Positions 34,177 through 46,186 are shown, counted from the first letter of the stretch. The stretch is 64,000 nt of DNA from Stereocaulon alpinum (GCA_018257865.1 JAEUBA010000040.1:124001-188000), one strand, 5' to 3'. Translations and numbers: made by a program. Notes: a model not told the origin generated them from the letters alone.

Positions 34177-35374
34177 TGTTGCTTCGGATACTGGACTTCG
34201 ATCTGGCCTGTTGATTGAGAAAGTATATGGATGTTTCTTTTTGATGGGTGCTGATATGGAATATGTAATTAGGTCCAGTGTTACAAGTTGTATTGCGTGT
34301 TAAAGTGAGTGAAGTGTTGACAGCTGTGTCACATGGAAACGTCAAGGTGCAGATCGGAGCGAACAGGGTGGCAAAGCAGGAACGGGGAAGACAACGGATC
34401 ACCATCGACTTGAGCACAACCTGTGTTGGCGGCTGTCCCTAGTCTGCAATTCTCCTGAGCAAGAGTTACCTTCCCAGCATAGGACTTATGGTCGTGGAAT
34501 TCCAGGTAGCTGGTGTTGAGCAACCATCAATCACTCCGCTAGCCAGATGAAGAAGATTCCGCCTGAGCACGAGGGCTACACACCCGTGTACATGGAAACG
34601 GTTCAAGCTACTTAATATCAAAGCAAATATCCCTACGGAGTCTCCAATTCCCAGCACAGCGAAATCCTCTTGGACCCTTCATGCCTTACTATCTCTAAGC
34701 ATCTCCTACCTGCAGTCCCCTCCATTCATCGCTGGCTCAAGGCCTGCAGGTCCCCTATAACGTAATTTTCAGCCAGTTCTGGCGCTTTTGACGCTGCAGT
34801 AGTACGATGCATACGGTTTTGTTTAGAGACTTATGATAGCAAGGACGTGAACCTCATTATCGACGCGACCAGACTCACTGACGCTCGTTGGGGAGGAAGA
34901 TATACCTAAGATACGACCTATGGACCAGCCGCAACATCTAAAATACTTCAGCCATACACAAATTTCATGTCCACCTTTATCTTTATCCATGAGGACCGCG
35001 CCATGATCCTACAAGGCTTCATTCGGAGTTTCCGTCAGTCTGCGTTGACTCTGTGGTGTTTTGGTTAATAAGGTGCATCATTGCTTCATGAGTATAGGAG
35101 CTATCAAGGATCCGCGGGATTGAACCTGAGTTTCTTGTCGTGATGGGTTCGACGTGGATTATGTTCATCATGTTTGGCATGATATCAGTTGTTGGCGGGT
35201 GAGATTAGTGGTAGAGGATTTTGAGAGATGGAGAGCATCGGTATTGAATTGGGCGTCTTGACAGTGTTCTTGGTACAGCGTCTTCCAGATTATGATACAT
35301 TCAGTACCTAAGTACTTGAACCATGCCCCCAGCACCTTACCGCAAACTGCCCTCCCCAACTCCCCAACCCACGA
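34177..35374. other. Intergenic
   Basis: About 1.2 kb upstream of the uncharacterised gene at 34176. Only short frames without family support. I see no repeats or RNA genes. Confidence 0.4.
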
Positions 35375-36298
35375 TCAAGCCCTCGGCAACTCCAAATCAA
35401 CAACCCAAGGCGCATTAACAGCCCTATTCCCATCATCCATAACAGCCCCATTAACAAAAACCGTCTCCCTCCCCTTCCCCACCCCCGCCTCAACAACCTC
35501 CCCATACGCATTCCCACCCCCCGTCCCCAAATCAAATCCTTCCTCACTCTCCCAATCAACCCTCCGCATCCCATTGCCCGGATGCACATGTCCGAAACAA
35601 TGCATTCTCGGCCTGACTCTCCTCATCGCTTGAAGTAAATTAGGACACCCCACGCTCCCTTGTGAACACTCGTCTAGGATTCCCTTGGGTGGGCCATGCG
35701 TCATGACGATATCGACGGTATCTGGGATGGGTGTTGTGGCGATGGATGTGGTTCCTAGGAGTACGTGATCAGGCGCGTTGAATCTATCTTCTTTATGCCC
35801 ATACGAAAAGGCCCAGCCGCAGAATTCCGGCGTGTAAGGGGAAGCGTAGACACTAAAAGTCACTCCATTCCTCAGAGTAAACGTATAAGTCCCTTCATCG
35901 AGATAAGTAACGCCCGCTTCAGCCGCTAGCGATCCCGTCATGATTCGTATAGAATTAGTGTAGTCTTTTGGATCGTCTAGCTCTGGTCCGTAGCGTTTGT
36001 GTTCCCAGAAGTGTTTGTCGAGGTCTCGGTCGTGGTTACCGGCGATGACGAGTTTGAGCTCTGCGTCTATGGCGCTGAGGAGTTTTAGGGCTTTTTTGTA
36101 TTGGGAGGGACCGCCGACGTTGGTTAGGTCGCCGCAGTGGAGGAGGACGTCGACTTTTGGGAGGGGGAGATGGAGGGGCTCGCTGGGGTCGTTTTTGAAT
36201 TCGAAGTTGTGGGTGTCTGAGAGGATGAGGAAACGTGTTGTGACGGTGGGTGAAGGCATGTTGGCTATGATGGGAGATACAAAGTCCGGGACGAACAA
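35375..36298 (-). CDS. Calcineurin-like metallophosphoesterase (307 aa)
   Basis: Single-exon enzyme of the MPP superfamily with a dinuclear metal site. All five blocks are visible in order: LSDTHNFEF (metal DxH), LHCGDLTNVGG (GD), VIAGNHDRDLD (GNHD, bridging and catalytic His), VMTHGPPKGILD (H), and CFGHVHPGNGMRR (GHxH). The spacing fits the UPF0046/MPPED-like branch (rhamnogalacturonate-lyase-independent cytosolic phosphodiesterases). The protein probably starts at the first Met (MFVPDFV) or at MPSPTVTTRF 13 residues later. The natural substrate is unknown; relatives hydrolyse cyclic nucleotides or other phosphodiesters in vitro. Confidence 0.9.
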   Translation of the reverse strand: MFVPDFVSPIIANMPSPTVTTRFLILSDTHNFEFKNDPSEPLHLPLPKVDVLLHCGDLTNVGGPSQYKKALKLLSAIDAELKLVIAGNHDRDLDKHFWEHKRYGPELDDPKDYTNSIRIMTGSLAAEAGVTYLDEGTYTFTLRNGVTFSVYASPYTPEFCGWAFSYGHKEDRFNAPDHVLLGTTSIATTPIPDTVDIVMTHGPPKGILDECSQGSVGCPNLLQAMRRVRPRMHCFGHVHPGNGMRRVDWESEEGFDLGTGGGNAYGEVVEAGVGKGRETVFVNGAVMDDGNRAVNAPWVVDLELPRA

Positions 36299-38248
36299 TA
36301 GATGCGGTCCCTACGAATTAAGTCTGGCGTCAATCAAGGAAAGTGAGAGGAAGGGGCGAGATGCGATATGTGGAAGCAGGAAAGAGCCAGGCAAGGTTCA
36401 GATGGAATCATGACTCAGCGCATTATGCTCTTGAATTTTTCTCATGTGAAAGTGTGACACTTGTAGATGCTACCAATTCCATAGATATAAGAATACATGT
36501 GTAAATCAGGCATCACTGGTAGAGAAACACATGTATGAGAGTTGTCGCAGAGATAACATATTCGCTTCCTAGGAAGATGTATCTGGCTCCACTTGATCAG
36601 GAATGAATTCTTCCAGCAGCGACTTTTTAAGATGCGTAGCAAATCAGAAGCAGGACAGAATGCAGAGGGACCCACGGGGAACCTTTCGGAATACACTACG
36701 CTTGTCTCCAGCGTCCTGTCTTGTTCCAGCGAAAGTGGTTTTGTGCCTCTGGGTCTTTATCTTCGAGAGAAAGTGGTACGTGAAGCAAAGCTGCGTCGCT
36801 CATAAAAATGTTCAATAGCCTTACCAATCGCTCACGGAGAGATCTAGGAACCATATCCTTGCCTCAGTTTCCAGAAACCATCAAGAATCCCAAAGGAATT
36901 ATGATCCTTCTTATCCCTTCGGGGACAGCAGGAATAGGAAGCTCGGAGCGGTGAGGAGAGGACTTTCAGGCACCACGTGGCGGCGCAGCCCACTCGAACC
37001 TTCGAACCTTCTAGTTCCTTCCATTTCCTCAAAACCATGGGTCCTTCGTGACGGAGAATATTGCCCGAATCCTATAAGGATTAGGAGCGTTGCCACATGG
37101 CAGCCAACGTTCCTGATTAATCAAGGCAAGGCTGACGACTACATTATGGGGGCTAGAAGATACGTGATCCTTCAGTGACAAAGATATTCTGATAAGGATG
37201 GGATAAGGGCTCAGCTCGGCCCCTGTAGGAGGATTCATAGACTATGTAGAGGATTCATAAGGTAGTATCAGCCAACGAAAGCGGCAAGAATCAGACAGGT
37301 ACGCCACCCCCATCAGCACGGTCGGGATCCCATAAGGATTCAGGTACATACCACGTGGTTGGAGTCGCAGGGCGCGTTTCACCTGAGACGGGAAGAAGAG
37401 CCAGGGTTTGCGCGGTCCTCTGCAGGTCAGATCCTACCATCACACCACACCAGTTCCAATGGAAAAAAGGACACGACCTTGGTGAAAAGGAGTTTGAAGA
37501 TTGACATCTTTGCTATGTTATACATCTGAGCGTCTACATACTTTCTATTAATGCCGAGAACCAGGTTGACTCCCAGATTGGCTTTCGTTTGCGCTTAGGC
37601 CTGTCAATCAGCGCCCGTAGACCACGAGCCCTAAAAGAAGCATCTGGATAGAGAGGTATTGGCCCCTGTAACCCTGGGCGCCCGACTTACGTGCGTCTCA
37701 CTTCATGCGTCCATAGAGCTTTGCATCATTCAACCATAATCCTTCAACGGGGAGCAGAACCCGAGATGCCGCTACTGCACCCCGCAAGCCCGCCACAAAT
37801 ACTCATTGGCCACAAATCATCCGATCTCACCGAGATAGTGTATTATGTCGAGCGGGACCTACTGTTGGGATCGAAGCGAAGAATCTACGGTCAAGCGCGC
37901 CATGACCTTCTAGACCGACATGGCGATGCCAAGCTTTATGCGATAGGCACGGCTGGGCTAGGTACACGCGCAATCCGCCTCACAGCTGCAAGGCGCTGCG
38001 CGTTCATGCAGGTTCATGCAAATGGCACGAACAGATTGCGTGTGGATGTGGGTGAATGCGGAGCTGGAGAGTTTCTCGTTGGAAATTGCTATATTTGGAA
38101 TAGTATAAGGTACAAGTCGATAATTATAAGAAAGCTTGGTTGCTGGCTGCAGCTATGACACCATCGTACCTTACATACAATCACCCCTCGGTGATTGGAA
38201 TACGGACAATTGGAGGGGGTTGTTTTGGACAGAGATTGAGGTTGAGAT
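36299..38248. other. Mostly non-coding, possible repeat remnant at 36.85-37.4 kb
   Basis: No confident gene. Between about 36850 and 37400 the DNA has short palindromes (AATCCTATAAGGATTA) and recurring AGGATTCATA and GATCCTT motifs, which may be an old LTR or other repeat fragment. No terminal repeats could be paired. A plus frame at 37691-38158 is listed separately. Confidence 0.35.
37691..38158 (+). CDS. Doubtful open reading frame (about 130-155 aa)
   Basis: Open plus frame, with ATG-led translation possible from MPLLHPASPPQILIGH at about 37766. It contains YYVERDLLLGSKRRIYG and AIGTAGLGTRAIRLTAARR. No family known. It ends 91 bp before the convergent DUF7703-like gene. It may be spurious. 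Confidence 0.2.
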   Translation: MRLTSCVHRALHHSTIILQRGAEPEMPLLHPASPPQILIGHKSSDLTEIVYYVERDLLLGSKRRIYGQARHDLLDRHGDAKLYAIGTAGLGTRAIRLTAARRCAFMQVHANGTNRLRVDVGECGAGEFLVGNCYIWNSIRYKSIIIRKLGCWLQL

Positions 38249-39566
38249 TCAGTCGCCGACGCCGCTGCTGTTGCGATCGATCCACCTCGTGCCCTCTTTC
38301 TCACTGTCTGTTGATTTCCGAAAGATTTCCTTCTCGCTCTCGCTCGGGCTGTGTTGCCGACCTTCTGGATCAGTGCGTGAAATGCGTGATGGGCGTGTTG
38401 CCATCATGGTGGTGCCCATGAGGGATTTGACTTTCGGTGAGAGGTTGTCGTGGCCGACTGTGACGGCTGTTGTGGTTGAGGAATTGGCGGAGGCGTCCTT
38501 TGATTTTCGCTCGGTGACGACTTCGACTTGATGTGTTTTGTAGATTTGGTCAGGATGTGTGACACTCATCCTGTTGCCTGAGAAGGAGCCGTTCCGTAGT
38601 CCCTTCGCGGTAGTCCAGGTGCCTACTTTGCGGTCTGGTGGTGGTCCTTCGGGGTCGTCTTTGGAGCCGTAGACACGATTGCGCAATTCGTGACCATTAC
38701 CGCGTTCGCCGCCACGCCAATGGTTTTCCTCTGTGAAGCCGGCTTTTGTCAAGCCCATTAGCTGATTGAGAACTGCAAATTCGAGTTTGAGTTTTATGCT
38801 GTAGATCATTGGTTTGATGGCTGCTTCACCGACATATTGACCTGAGAATTCGAGGCCGATAAGCACAATGTCCATTCCTATGCAGAGTCCGTTGATGGCG
38901 ATTAGCTGTAGCATTACTTTTCGTGTCATGCTGTGGTATATTGAGCCCAGAAGACGAACTGTTGATGTGATGTAGATAGTCGATATGATAAACTCCTGGA
39001 GACAGAACCCCACAAGTTGGATCCGTTCCATGATATTGAATTTGGGCGTCCAAAAGTCAGCATTCGCGGAGTTACTGCCATATGTGAAGACGATTGTTGG
39101 GGTGTGTAAGCATATCGCATCGATAATGATCATCCAGAGCAAGTAGCGTAGAGTGCGTTGATTACGGACGACGAGGTGGAGACGTGAATACAGCACGAAG
39201 GCTTGCCCCGTAACCATGCTGACCCATCCTAAAGTTGCAAGTTGAGCTGAAGTCGTCAGTTATAGAGAAGGGTTGACAGGACTTACCGACTTCCACGAAT
39301 GGGAGATCTACTAGCCATGATGTGCCGACGAGAAATTTGAGAATGAAACCAAGAGCGTGGAGGCTGGCACCCCATGAGCTGATAAGTAAGGACCAGAAAT
39401 ACAGTCCTTTGCGCCGTCGAAACGTGTAAAATATAACCAGATCGAGTTCAATAGTATATGCCCAAGCGATGGCAGTTCCTGCAGCAATGATGCAATACTG
39501 CACAGGATCGTATTGGAGGGCACCTGTGACACCAGTGGTGCTGCGCTCAATTAAGTTTCCTAGCAT
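38249..39566 (-). CDS. Multi-pass integral membrane protein, fungal DUF7703-like (425 aa)
   Basis: Minus-strand exon 1 39566..39287 and exon 2 39246..38249, with a very short 40-nt intron 39286..39247 (GTAAGT, branch CTGAC, TTCAG). The join reads FVEV then AQLATLGWVSMVTGQ. About seven hydrophobic helices lie in the first 280 residues (for example YCIIAAGTAIAWAY, LYFWSLLISSWGASLHALG, LLWMIIIDAICLHTPTIVF). A long polar Ser/Thr/Lys-rich cytosolic tail follows. The block order (QYCIIAAGTAIAWAYTIELD, GFCLQEFIIS, GLCIGMDIVLIGLEF) matches what I know of a broadly conserved fungal membrane family now named DUF7703. No biochemical role is known for it. Confidence 0.75.
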
Positions 39567-41490
39567 CTTCGGAGTAATGAGTGGTTATTTCGAATTGACG
39601 CAGCGTGGGAGCTCTAAAACATCTCTCGGAGGTTTCAAAAAGAGAGGAACATGCGCAACATGCAAGATCTATAAAGGAAGAGTGATGGTAGGATGAATGC
39701 TTAGATTATTACTTTTTCGGGCCTTAGAGGGAGTGACAGGAGTGTAGCCAAAGGTGGCGGATTAAGACCCATGCAAGATGAGGGAGCCGGGAGATACTAG
39801 GTAATAGGCTAGTCAATTGAACAAGCCATTGTGCAAAGAATGCCAGGCGAGAAAATGGCTTGTGCTTGCACCTAACGTATTGGCGGAGGGTCTCGGACGC
39901 CTATACGCACAGGCCCGGGGAATGCGCTGGGAAGCGACTGGACCCTACATCATCTGGTGATTCTATGAGCCGTAGATCGAGAAAAAATCGAAATGCTTTC
40001 GAAAAGAGTGTGTAGTGAGAGTATTCTAGGCAATATCTGATACAATCAGCCGTTGAGAACGCGTCTGGCCTCGAAGTGGCCGCGTTATCGTAAGCTGTGA
40101 GCAACCTTCAGCTGCGGCCTACACCCTCCATCAGGATCATTAGCGGCCGGGTTTGATAGGTCCAGGAGGCGGTAACCCCCAGATAAGGATTGCCATCCCA
40201 GCGAGACCGGGAAGACGGTCAACTGTAGGATCAGGAAGAAGTTGGCAATTTCCTTGCCGACAACGGCAACGCTCAAGATGAATATTAGGCTCCTGAAAGC
40301 CAGCCAGCTAAAAGACACACAAAAAGGTGGAGAACCCCTGTTCCGGAGTTTTCCCTGACTAGTGACCCTCTAACTTACCCCAGAATCCAGCCTTAAGTGG
40401 ATAGAGTGATACGCGATTCCAACGCGATTGATACTAGTATGCTGGCTCGGCGCGCTAGCATACAATGCTTGCTGCAAGATCTGACAATTAGTCGAGATGA
40501 CAGAAGTTCTGTGATTTGCGCGGGTATAAACTTAAATATGGTGGCGGCTTATCAGATCCAATGGCGTAGCTATAGCGACATTCAGTTACATTAGTTGCCG
40601 CCTTTAGCGAGATCGTGACGAAGGATTTTGGTCGGCTTGGCAGGAGAGCTCCATTAGTATCGTCACTATATCCGTTAAAAGACTCGCCTATCGTACTATT
40701 TGCCACCACCCCTCAAATCTTGAACTACGCCAGACCGTTCCAACGCCGTCACAGCCTTAGCTCTGGGATATGTGACAAGCTGGTCGACCCCAGCCAGCCA
40801 TGATCAATACAGATCTTCTTAGGGTCTTGACGCGCGCTTTGACTGCTGGTGATGAGGCAGGGTTTGAATGTCATAGCAACCAAAAGCGTCCAGAACGCGT
40901 TTGCAATCAATCATGAGGTGAAGCCGGTATAGGCATTATTCGAGCGGCGTTCTCCATATGAACTGGGTGGTATTTCCAGGGTACAACTCTCGGACTGTAG
41001 CGCCCAAAGCGAGGTAGGCGCTTGGTCTGAGCTTCAAGCCAATCCGGAGAATTGGACAAAAGGCCCCTAAGAGATGGTCACTTTGAGCGATGTCACTTGG
41101 CCAGAGCTTGCGGCAATATTCTTGTAGCATCCATCATATGCACCCAGTATTCCGTGGTCAATCACTCGTCAGCTCTTGATCCTGGCTAGGGTGAGGATTT
41201 AGATCCTTAGAAAGGGATTCATATTGATGGATTGAAGTGGTCAGAGCTTTTGAAAGGAGCGTGGAATTCAGGATTGCCTCAAGTCTTGGGCCACTTTCAG
41301 CCCTCAGGCCGTGTTTGTATGGTTTTAATGCATTTCCGGACGGTTACACAACCTTTCGTGCCTTGGGTTATTGATAAAGGCTGCAGCGCCGTAATGAAAG
41401 GACCAGTTTTGACAAAAGGCTTTCTTATTAAGAATTTCAGGTTTTCAGTCTAGCTAAATAACCCCACGATAAAGCTCCGAACCTTTCGCT
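39567..41490. other. Gene-poor intergenic stretch
   Basis: About 1.9 kb. A minus frame at 40085-40318 begins with a hydrophobic segment (LIFILSVAVVGKEIANFFL) but has no family or start context I trust. No repeats were paired. Confidence 0.35.
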
Positions 41491-42190
41491 ATGCTCTCCA
41501 CGGACCCCAACTTCGTAGCGTGGGAGAAACAGGCTCGCCCAGAGCTCCTCCGCTGGATCCAGGAACGAGACAACTACCCCCCAACTGATTCAGAAGATGA
41601 CCTACAACTTATGGAAGACAGCAGTCTAGACCAGGCGGCAATACTATGGGGAGACATGCTGGCTGTCCGCGAAGCAATGGTGCGTTTGTTGGTCTCATGT
41701 GCGAATCTCCGCTCTGCTAGTTCTCATCTGGCCATAACACTGACTATGTAGCTCTGCAGATGGTCATATACAAGAACTACGCCGCACATGTAGAATTGGT
41801 AGCATCAAGGCGCCACTGCAAAGACGGAACGATCAGAATCATGTTTTGTCAAGTAAGATACTTATCGCAGATCGACTATAGCTGTCAATACTGACCAAGA
41901 CGTAGGCCAGGTCCCTTGGCTTCAGCATTAGATACGTTCTATGGGTCATACCTGTGGCAGTGGGTGGCCGCAGTATTCCACGAAATGCCGAGCAGATACT
42001 GACTGAGTATTCAGAGACCGCGAAAGGAGCCGCAAGTGCAGTTTGCGCAAACGAACAAGGCATTCCTGCTTCAATCGGAACGATATCAACCGTTTCCAAA
42101 CGCGATTACTTCGCCGACGAAGAAGCAGGGATTTACATGGCTGAAACGGCAAGGGACGAAGAAGAATCGACGCGTCTAAACTGTGACTAA
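41491..42190 (+). CDS. Uncharacterised protein (188 aa, three exons)
   Basis: Exon 41491..41679, intron 41680..41759 (GTGCGT/CTGCAG), exon 41760..41852, intron 41853..41905 (GTAAGA, branch CTGAC, ACGTAG), exon 41906..42190. All joins are phase 0 and the product is open throughout. It starts MLSTDPNFVAWEKQARPELL, has an acidic segment, then MVIYKNYAAHVELVASRRH, a moderately hydrophobic stretch (RYVLWVIPVAVGG) and an acidic tail (DEEAGIYMAETARDEEEST). The opening DPNFVAW..LLRWI faintly resembles DPAYIDW..LWPII of the gene at 5462, but that is too weak to claim kinship. The function is unknown. Confidence 0.6.
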
Positions 42191-43726
42191 GTATAGCGTT
42201 GGGGGGCGTCCGCAAGGTTCACCTATAGCGATGAAGAAAGGGAATGCGTTAGGCGTTCTGAAACATTGTTACCCTAGCAATAGGCAAAAGCATCAGTAAT
42301 ATGTATGTCTCGTGTCCTTCCATTTTAAACGAAGTTGAACCTATGAGCTATCCATTGTTTGCCTCTAAAGAGCCATGTCTAGCCAGAAAACCCAAAGTGA
42401 AGGGCATAGTCTTCTTCGCTGCGAGATTCATGGCTCGACGCTCCAGACTTCCGAACCCACCCTGTCTTCACAGCTTCTCGGTACTACCTGGCGTTGGCTT
42501 TGAGGTCCCGTCACAGGCGCCCATCTCGCCTCGCACAACTGTCACAATCCGCGTTGCCAGGGCAAACATAGCGACTTCGGCAACACCAGTCTTGAGAATC
42601 AATTTTGTTGTGATGCCCTAGAAGTTCACTCCAATTTCTCCACAGCTTACATGATAATACATCCGGGAATCTCATTCCGCTCAGCGTTGTCGGGTCGTAT
42701 CCAACTATGCTGTAGGAAAACCACGTTTCCCACTTCCCCCCAATTCCACATATCCAACACCCACAACCCTCCAACCCCCCCTCCTCACCAACCTCCATCT
42801 CTCCCACCCCCACCCCCAACCCCAAATGTTCTACCCATCCGCCTTCCGCCCCTAATTAAACAGACCCCTCAACTCCATCGACCAAGAAATCTTATACGCC
42901 CCAAACATAACACCCCACCCACCCCTAACGCCATCTCACTATTTGCAGTCACTAAGGTCAAATGATTATATTGCGTATACCGTATACGATGCGTGATAGC
43001 GAGGGAAAGGAAGTTGTGGATAAGGTGGGGTTGAGGGATAGGTTGGTGTTTTACGTTCGTTTTTCGAGATGGCGTTTGGGGTTGATGGATCGAGGATTGT
43101 AGGGGAAGATGTAAGAAGTATGGAGCTGTTGTGGTGGAGTATGGCGGGCATGAAGAGAGTGTGAAGGGTGGGATTAGTATTTTGTAGCACTGTATGGTTA
43201 AGGGACCTATATGTTGAGATGGATATGTCTGTATCAGGTGGTGCGGGACTGATGGTATCCAGACTGTGTATTATGCAAATGGGTATACAGGATGGTCTGG
43301 GACTGATGTGGCCTTTTTGTAGATCAGGCCTCAGATGGTGTGTGTGTTCCATGCTTCTATGCTTCTTGTAGGGTATTTGGGGTAGTGGCTGATGAGCTTG
43401 TAGAAGATGAGTAAGCTTTGAGTGGGAGGTGTGTAGATGGGAGGAATGGGGGGAAAGGTGATGATTATTTTCATGCGTGCAGTTATGACATCTTAGTGAC
43501 ACAGATAGAGATGAAGAGGAATGACACAATGGGGTCATAGTGTGATCAAGCTCGAAAGAAATGCCGTTGATGTTTGTAATTCGGATGCTTGATCGGATAA
43601 TGCATTTGTGAGATGATGAAACCAAAAGGGGTTTCCAATCAATGAGAACATCTTGTCTTTATCAATCACACATTCCCCCGTTTTATTTCCCAGGTGCTTC
43701 GGGCTTTGAGGCTTTGAGGCATGAAA

Positions 43727-43990
43727 TTAATGGATAGGGACAGGCGTTGAGCGCATGTCCCTTGGAACACTGGTCTCATTGGTACACAAGACTTTATAAT
43801 GTAGTGGATCAACAATTACATGGCAACCACGACCATAGTGTCCTTTGATGAAGACCTGGGCAGGAGAGCAAAGCGGGAGAATTAGTTCCGCAGGGCCAAG
43901 GAAATGACGACGAGATGATAGTTGCAAAGGCTTTCCATCTGGCAGCGTTGAAAGTAAAGAGGAAGACTTAGAGGCTCCTCTGCGAGAACA
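43727..43990 (-). CDS. Possible small coding exon
   Basis: Minus frame with LSSRRHFLGPAELILPLCS, then QVFIKGHYGRGCHVIVDPLH and CTNETSVPRDM, ending at a TAA. The middle reads like real beta-rich coding sequence. A GTAAGTAG..TCGCAG intron lies just upstream (44020-43980) after an ATG-led segment (MYEAMPLGAL), but the frames do not join cleanly. It may be a fragment or decayed gene. No family. Confidence 0.3.
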   Translation of the reverse strand, partial: CSRRGASKSSSLLSTLPDGKPLQLSSRRHFLGPAELILPLCSPAQVFIKGHYGRGCHVIVDPLHYKVLCTNETSVPRDMRSTPVPIH

Positions 43991-44475
43991 AAGATCTTAC
44001 ATCTCAGACGTTGAGCTACTTACATACAAGAGCTCCAAGAGGCATCGCTTCATACATGTTGAATCCTGACTTATCAAAAGCCTCATAGAATAAGATTTGT
44101 CAATGGGTCTTCCTGCTCACCTTCAATGAGACCTTGCTGTGTCATACACCAGCACTACAGGAAACTGAATCTGGACATGATCAACGCGCCACTTTACGCG
44201 TTTGGGACAATCTCCTTAAGCATCAAATGTCGTACATAGAAAGATATGCTTCTAGTACCCAGATACAATCTGAAGTGACTTACCGACGGCAACAGAGCAA
44301 ATTTTGCGCGAACAAGAGATCGCACACCCCTTTCAATCTTTCTTAACTACAATCTCATTCGACTGAATTCCATAGCCTGGCCCTAGTATCGCGTTGTGAG
44401 AGGTTATGTCCACGAGGTCATGAGTTTTTACATGCAACTGCACTTTCTACCTGGTGCGTACTTCGTAGCGGCGCG

Positions 44476-44787
44476 TTGAAGACGTTTTCTGGAGACGAAG
44501 TCAATTTGATCCTTCGACATCGGATGGTAGAGGTGGTGATCTTTCGCTACCTCATTCGTCGCAAAGGAACTTCACAAACGGAGGACGAATTCATCCCGCG
44601 TGAAGGAGATGATTGCGGAATTCGCCACCATCTGTACGCTATTACAGAAGATTCTGTGTCCTTTGACCCTTTCATCTGCATCTATCTGGTATGTGACGAT
44701 GTAGAATCTCCTTTGGCCTTACGTAGGTGGTGTGTTCAAAGGTCATGGGTATGTGCTAAGAATTTGGTAGGTTTTGACGGGGTTTGA
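44476..44787 (+). CDS. Possible small open reading frame (103 aa)
   Basis: ATG frame with VNLILRHRMVEVVIFRYLI, EFIPREGDDCGIRHHLYAI and DPFICIYLVCDDVESPLA. The balance of residues is protein-like, yet no family, upstream exon or splice sites support it. Confidence 0.25.
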   Translation: MKTFSGDEVNLILRHRMVEVVIFRYLIRRKGTSQTEDEFIPREGDDCGIRHHLYAITEDSVSFDPFICIYLVCDDVESPLALRRWCVQRSWVCAKNLVGFDGV

Positions 44788-45477
44788 CGCGTGGAGTCTG
44801 GCCTATTAGAACGCCAGCAAAGACGTTACTGATCTTGGAGCCTTGATCATGAACCGCAGGTTGGCTTTGCCTTCAATTAATGAAGTCTTCGCTGATTGCT
44901 AGGTCGAATGATGTTGAAGTTTTGACTTGTAATTGGCTAGGAAAATACTAAGGCATGACTCGGCTTCCTTTCTGTGAACTTGGAGACGAGGCAGTATTTT
45001 TTTACTTGTAATTTCATGGTGCTTGGTGAAAGGTAATCCTCTAGTTTTTCAAGCCACTCCTTCAAAGTCTATGGGCCTATGTAGCTGTGGGATGAGTCTG
45101 AGAAATACTCAGGTTGCCGCGAAGGTTGCGGCAATAGGCGATAATACCTTTAAGGAGATTATATATCGATGGCATCTTTTATGTAGTAATGTAGGCAAAG
45201 TCCTTTAGTTGTGCAACCATCGTAAGACAGCGGAAACCAAACAACATCCTGATTGAAGTGAGCAATGACAGGTGGCCAGGAGACAGACAAAGTCCACGCA
45301 TCTCAATCGGCCGTCATGGATTCGTGACATCACAAGTTTCCGACATCAAAAGTACACGAATCTGTCACCATCAATGAGTGTGAAAAGCGAGTCTGTCTAA
45401 CTTACCTGAAGCTATGTCGATCGATATCTCTACCAAGAACATGCGACTGTATCTCCCAACACAACGGCCCTCGAGAC

Positions 45478-45729
45478 ATGCTCAGCTTCAAACTTAACGC
45501 CGCAGTACCCATCGATGGCCACCCCGATACCTCCATAGCAGGCAGACCTTGGGTAAACTACTGAATGGAGGTGTTTGGCCATCGATGAGGTCTTGTCCAC
45601 TTACCATTTACTTTTCAGATTCTACCGAACACTGATATTGAAACCCAAGCACGTCAGATCAAGCTATGCTGGACCGGGGGCGAGAGCAGTGGCTCTCTAG
45701 TGAAGAACTTGATCCTTCAAGCATGGTAA
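45478..45729 (+). CDS. Possible small two-exon gene (61 aa) next to the retrotransposon
   Basis: Exon 45478..45552 (MLSFKLNAAVPIDGHPDTS), intron 45553..45618 (GTAAAC donor, ACTTTTCAG acceptor), exon 45619..45729 (ILPNTDIETQARQIKLCWT, ending ILQAW and TAA). The join is phase 0. The 5' end could include an earlier exon. No family. It ends about 205 bp before the retrotransposon target site. Confidence 0.3.
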
Positions 45730-45939
45730 TAAGCCATGGCCTTGCCTCTATATTGAAGTGTGACCTGGAGTTAAATGCTTAGGTAGAGAAATTGCCCTTG
45801 GAGGCTGATAGCTTGCAGCACAGCGGAGAAGTTCTAAACAAGGCGGATGAATAGGGATCCAGATCTTCAGCTGAATGATTCAGGTCTTTGTGACTTTATA
45901 ACGTACGCTGTTGATATACATAACTTTCTATAGCAGCTT

Positions 45940-46167
45940 CGTTAGAATAAGTGGTGAAAACTATGGTGGATGAGGCCTACTTGGCAATGCTTGGCAGGCT
46001 CGCTTAGCTAGCCTACTAGGGCTAGGGCTCGCCAAGGCCTCCATGCGCGCACTAGATAAAATCTCTGTATGCAATTCTATCTAGCAGTAAGAACTTTAAT
46101 AGCAATAGATTATTCCACCCTATTAAATAGCTAATAAGCCTCTAATTATATTACTAATATTCTAAAG
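45940..46167 (+). repeat. 5' LTR of the copia element
   Basis: 228 bp, running from CGTTAGAATAAG to TATTCTAAAG. The ends are short inverted repeats (TTAGAATA / TATTCTAA). It matches the 3' LTR along its whole length with mostly transition differences. Confidence 0.9.
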
Positions 46168-46186
46168 GGTTATAAGCCTAGGTTCT
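46167..46186 (+). other. Primer-binding site, probably for a half initiator tRNA-Met
   Basis: Directly inside the 5' LTR the DNA reads GGGTTATAAGCCTAGG. Allowing for two RIP-type transitions, it is complementary to the anticodon arm of initiator tRNA-Met (CTCATAACCC core). That is the internal priming site used by copia-type elements. Confidence 0.5.

Larger units (their letters stand above)
42191..45477. other. Gene-poor flank of the transposon region
   Basis: About 3.3 kb. Strongly C-rich on one strand at 42720-42920, which creates long but unlikely Pro/His-rich frames. Two possible small coding pieces are listed separately (43727 minus, 44476 plus). Confidence 0.35.

Noticed and set aside
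35308..35589. Gly/Arg/Leu-rich minus-strand frame
   Set aside because: It is the wrong frame of the phosphoesterase gene, which has all catalytic motifs in its own frame.
42966..43625. 219-codon minus-strand frame rich in His, Ser, Pro and Thr
   Set aside because: Composition follows the C-rich strand bias of the DNA (long CCC/ACA runs), with no domain or exon signals.
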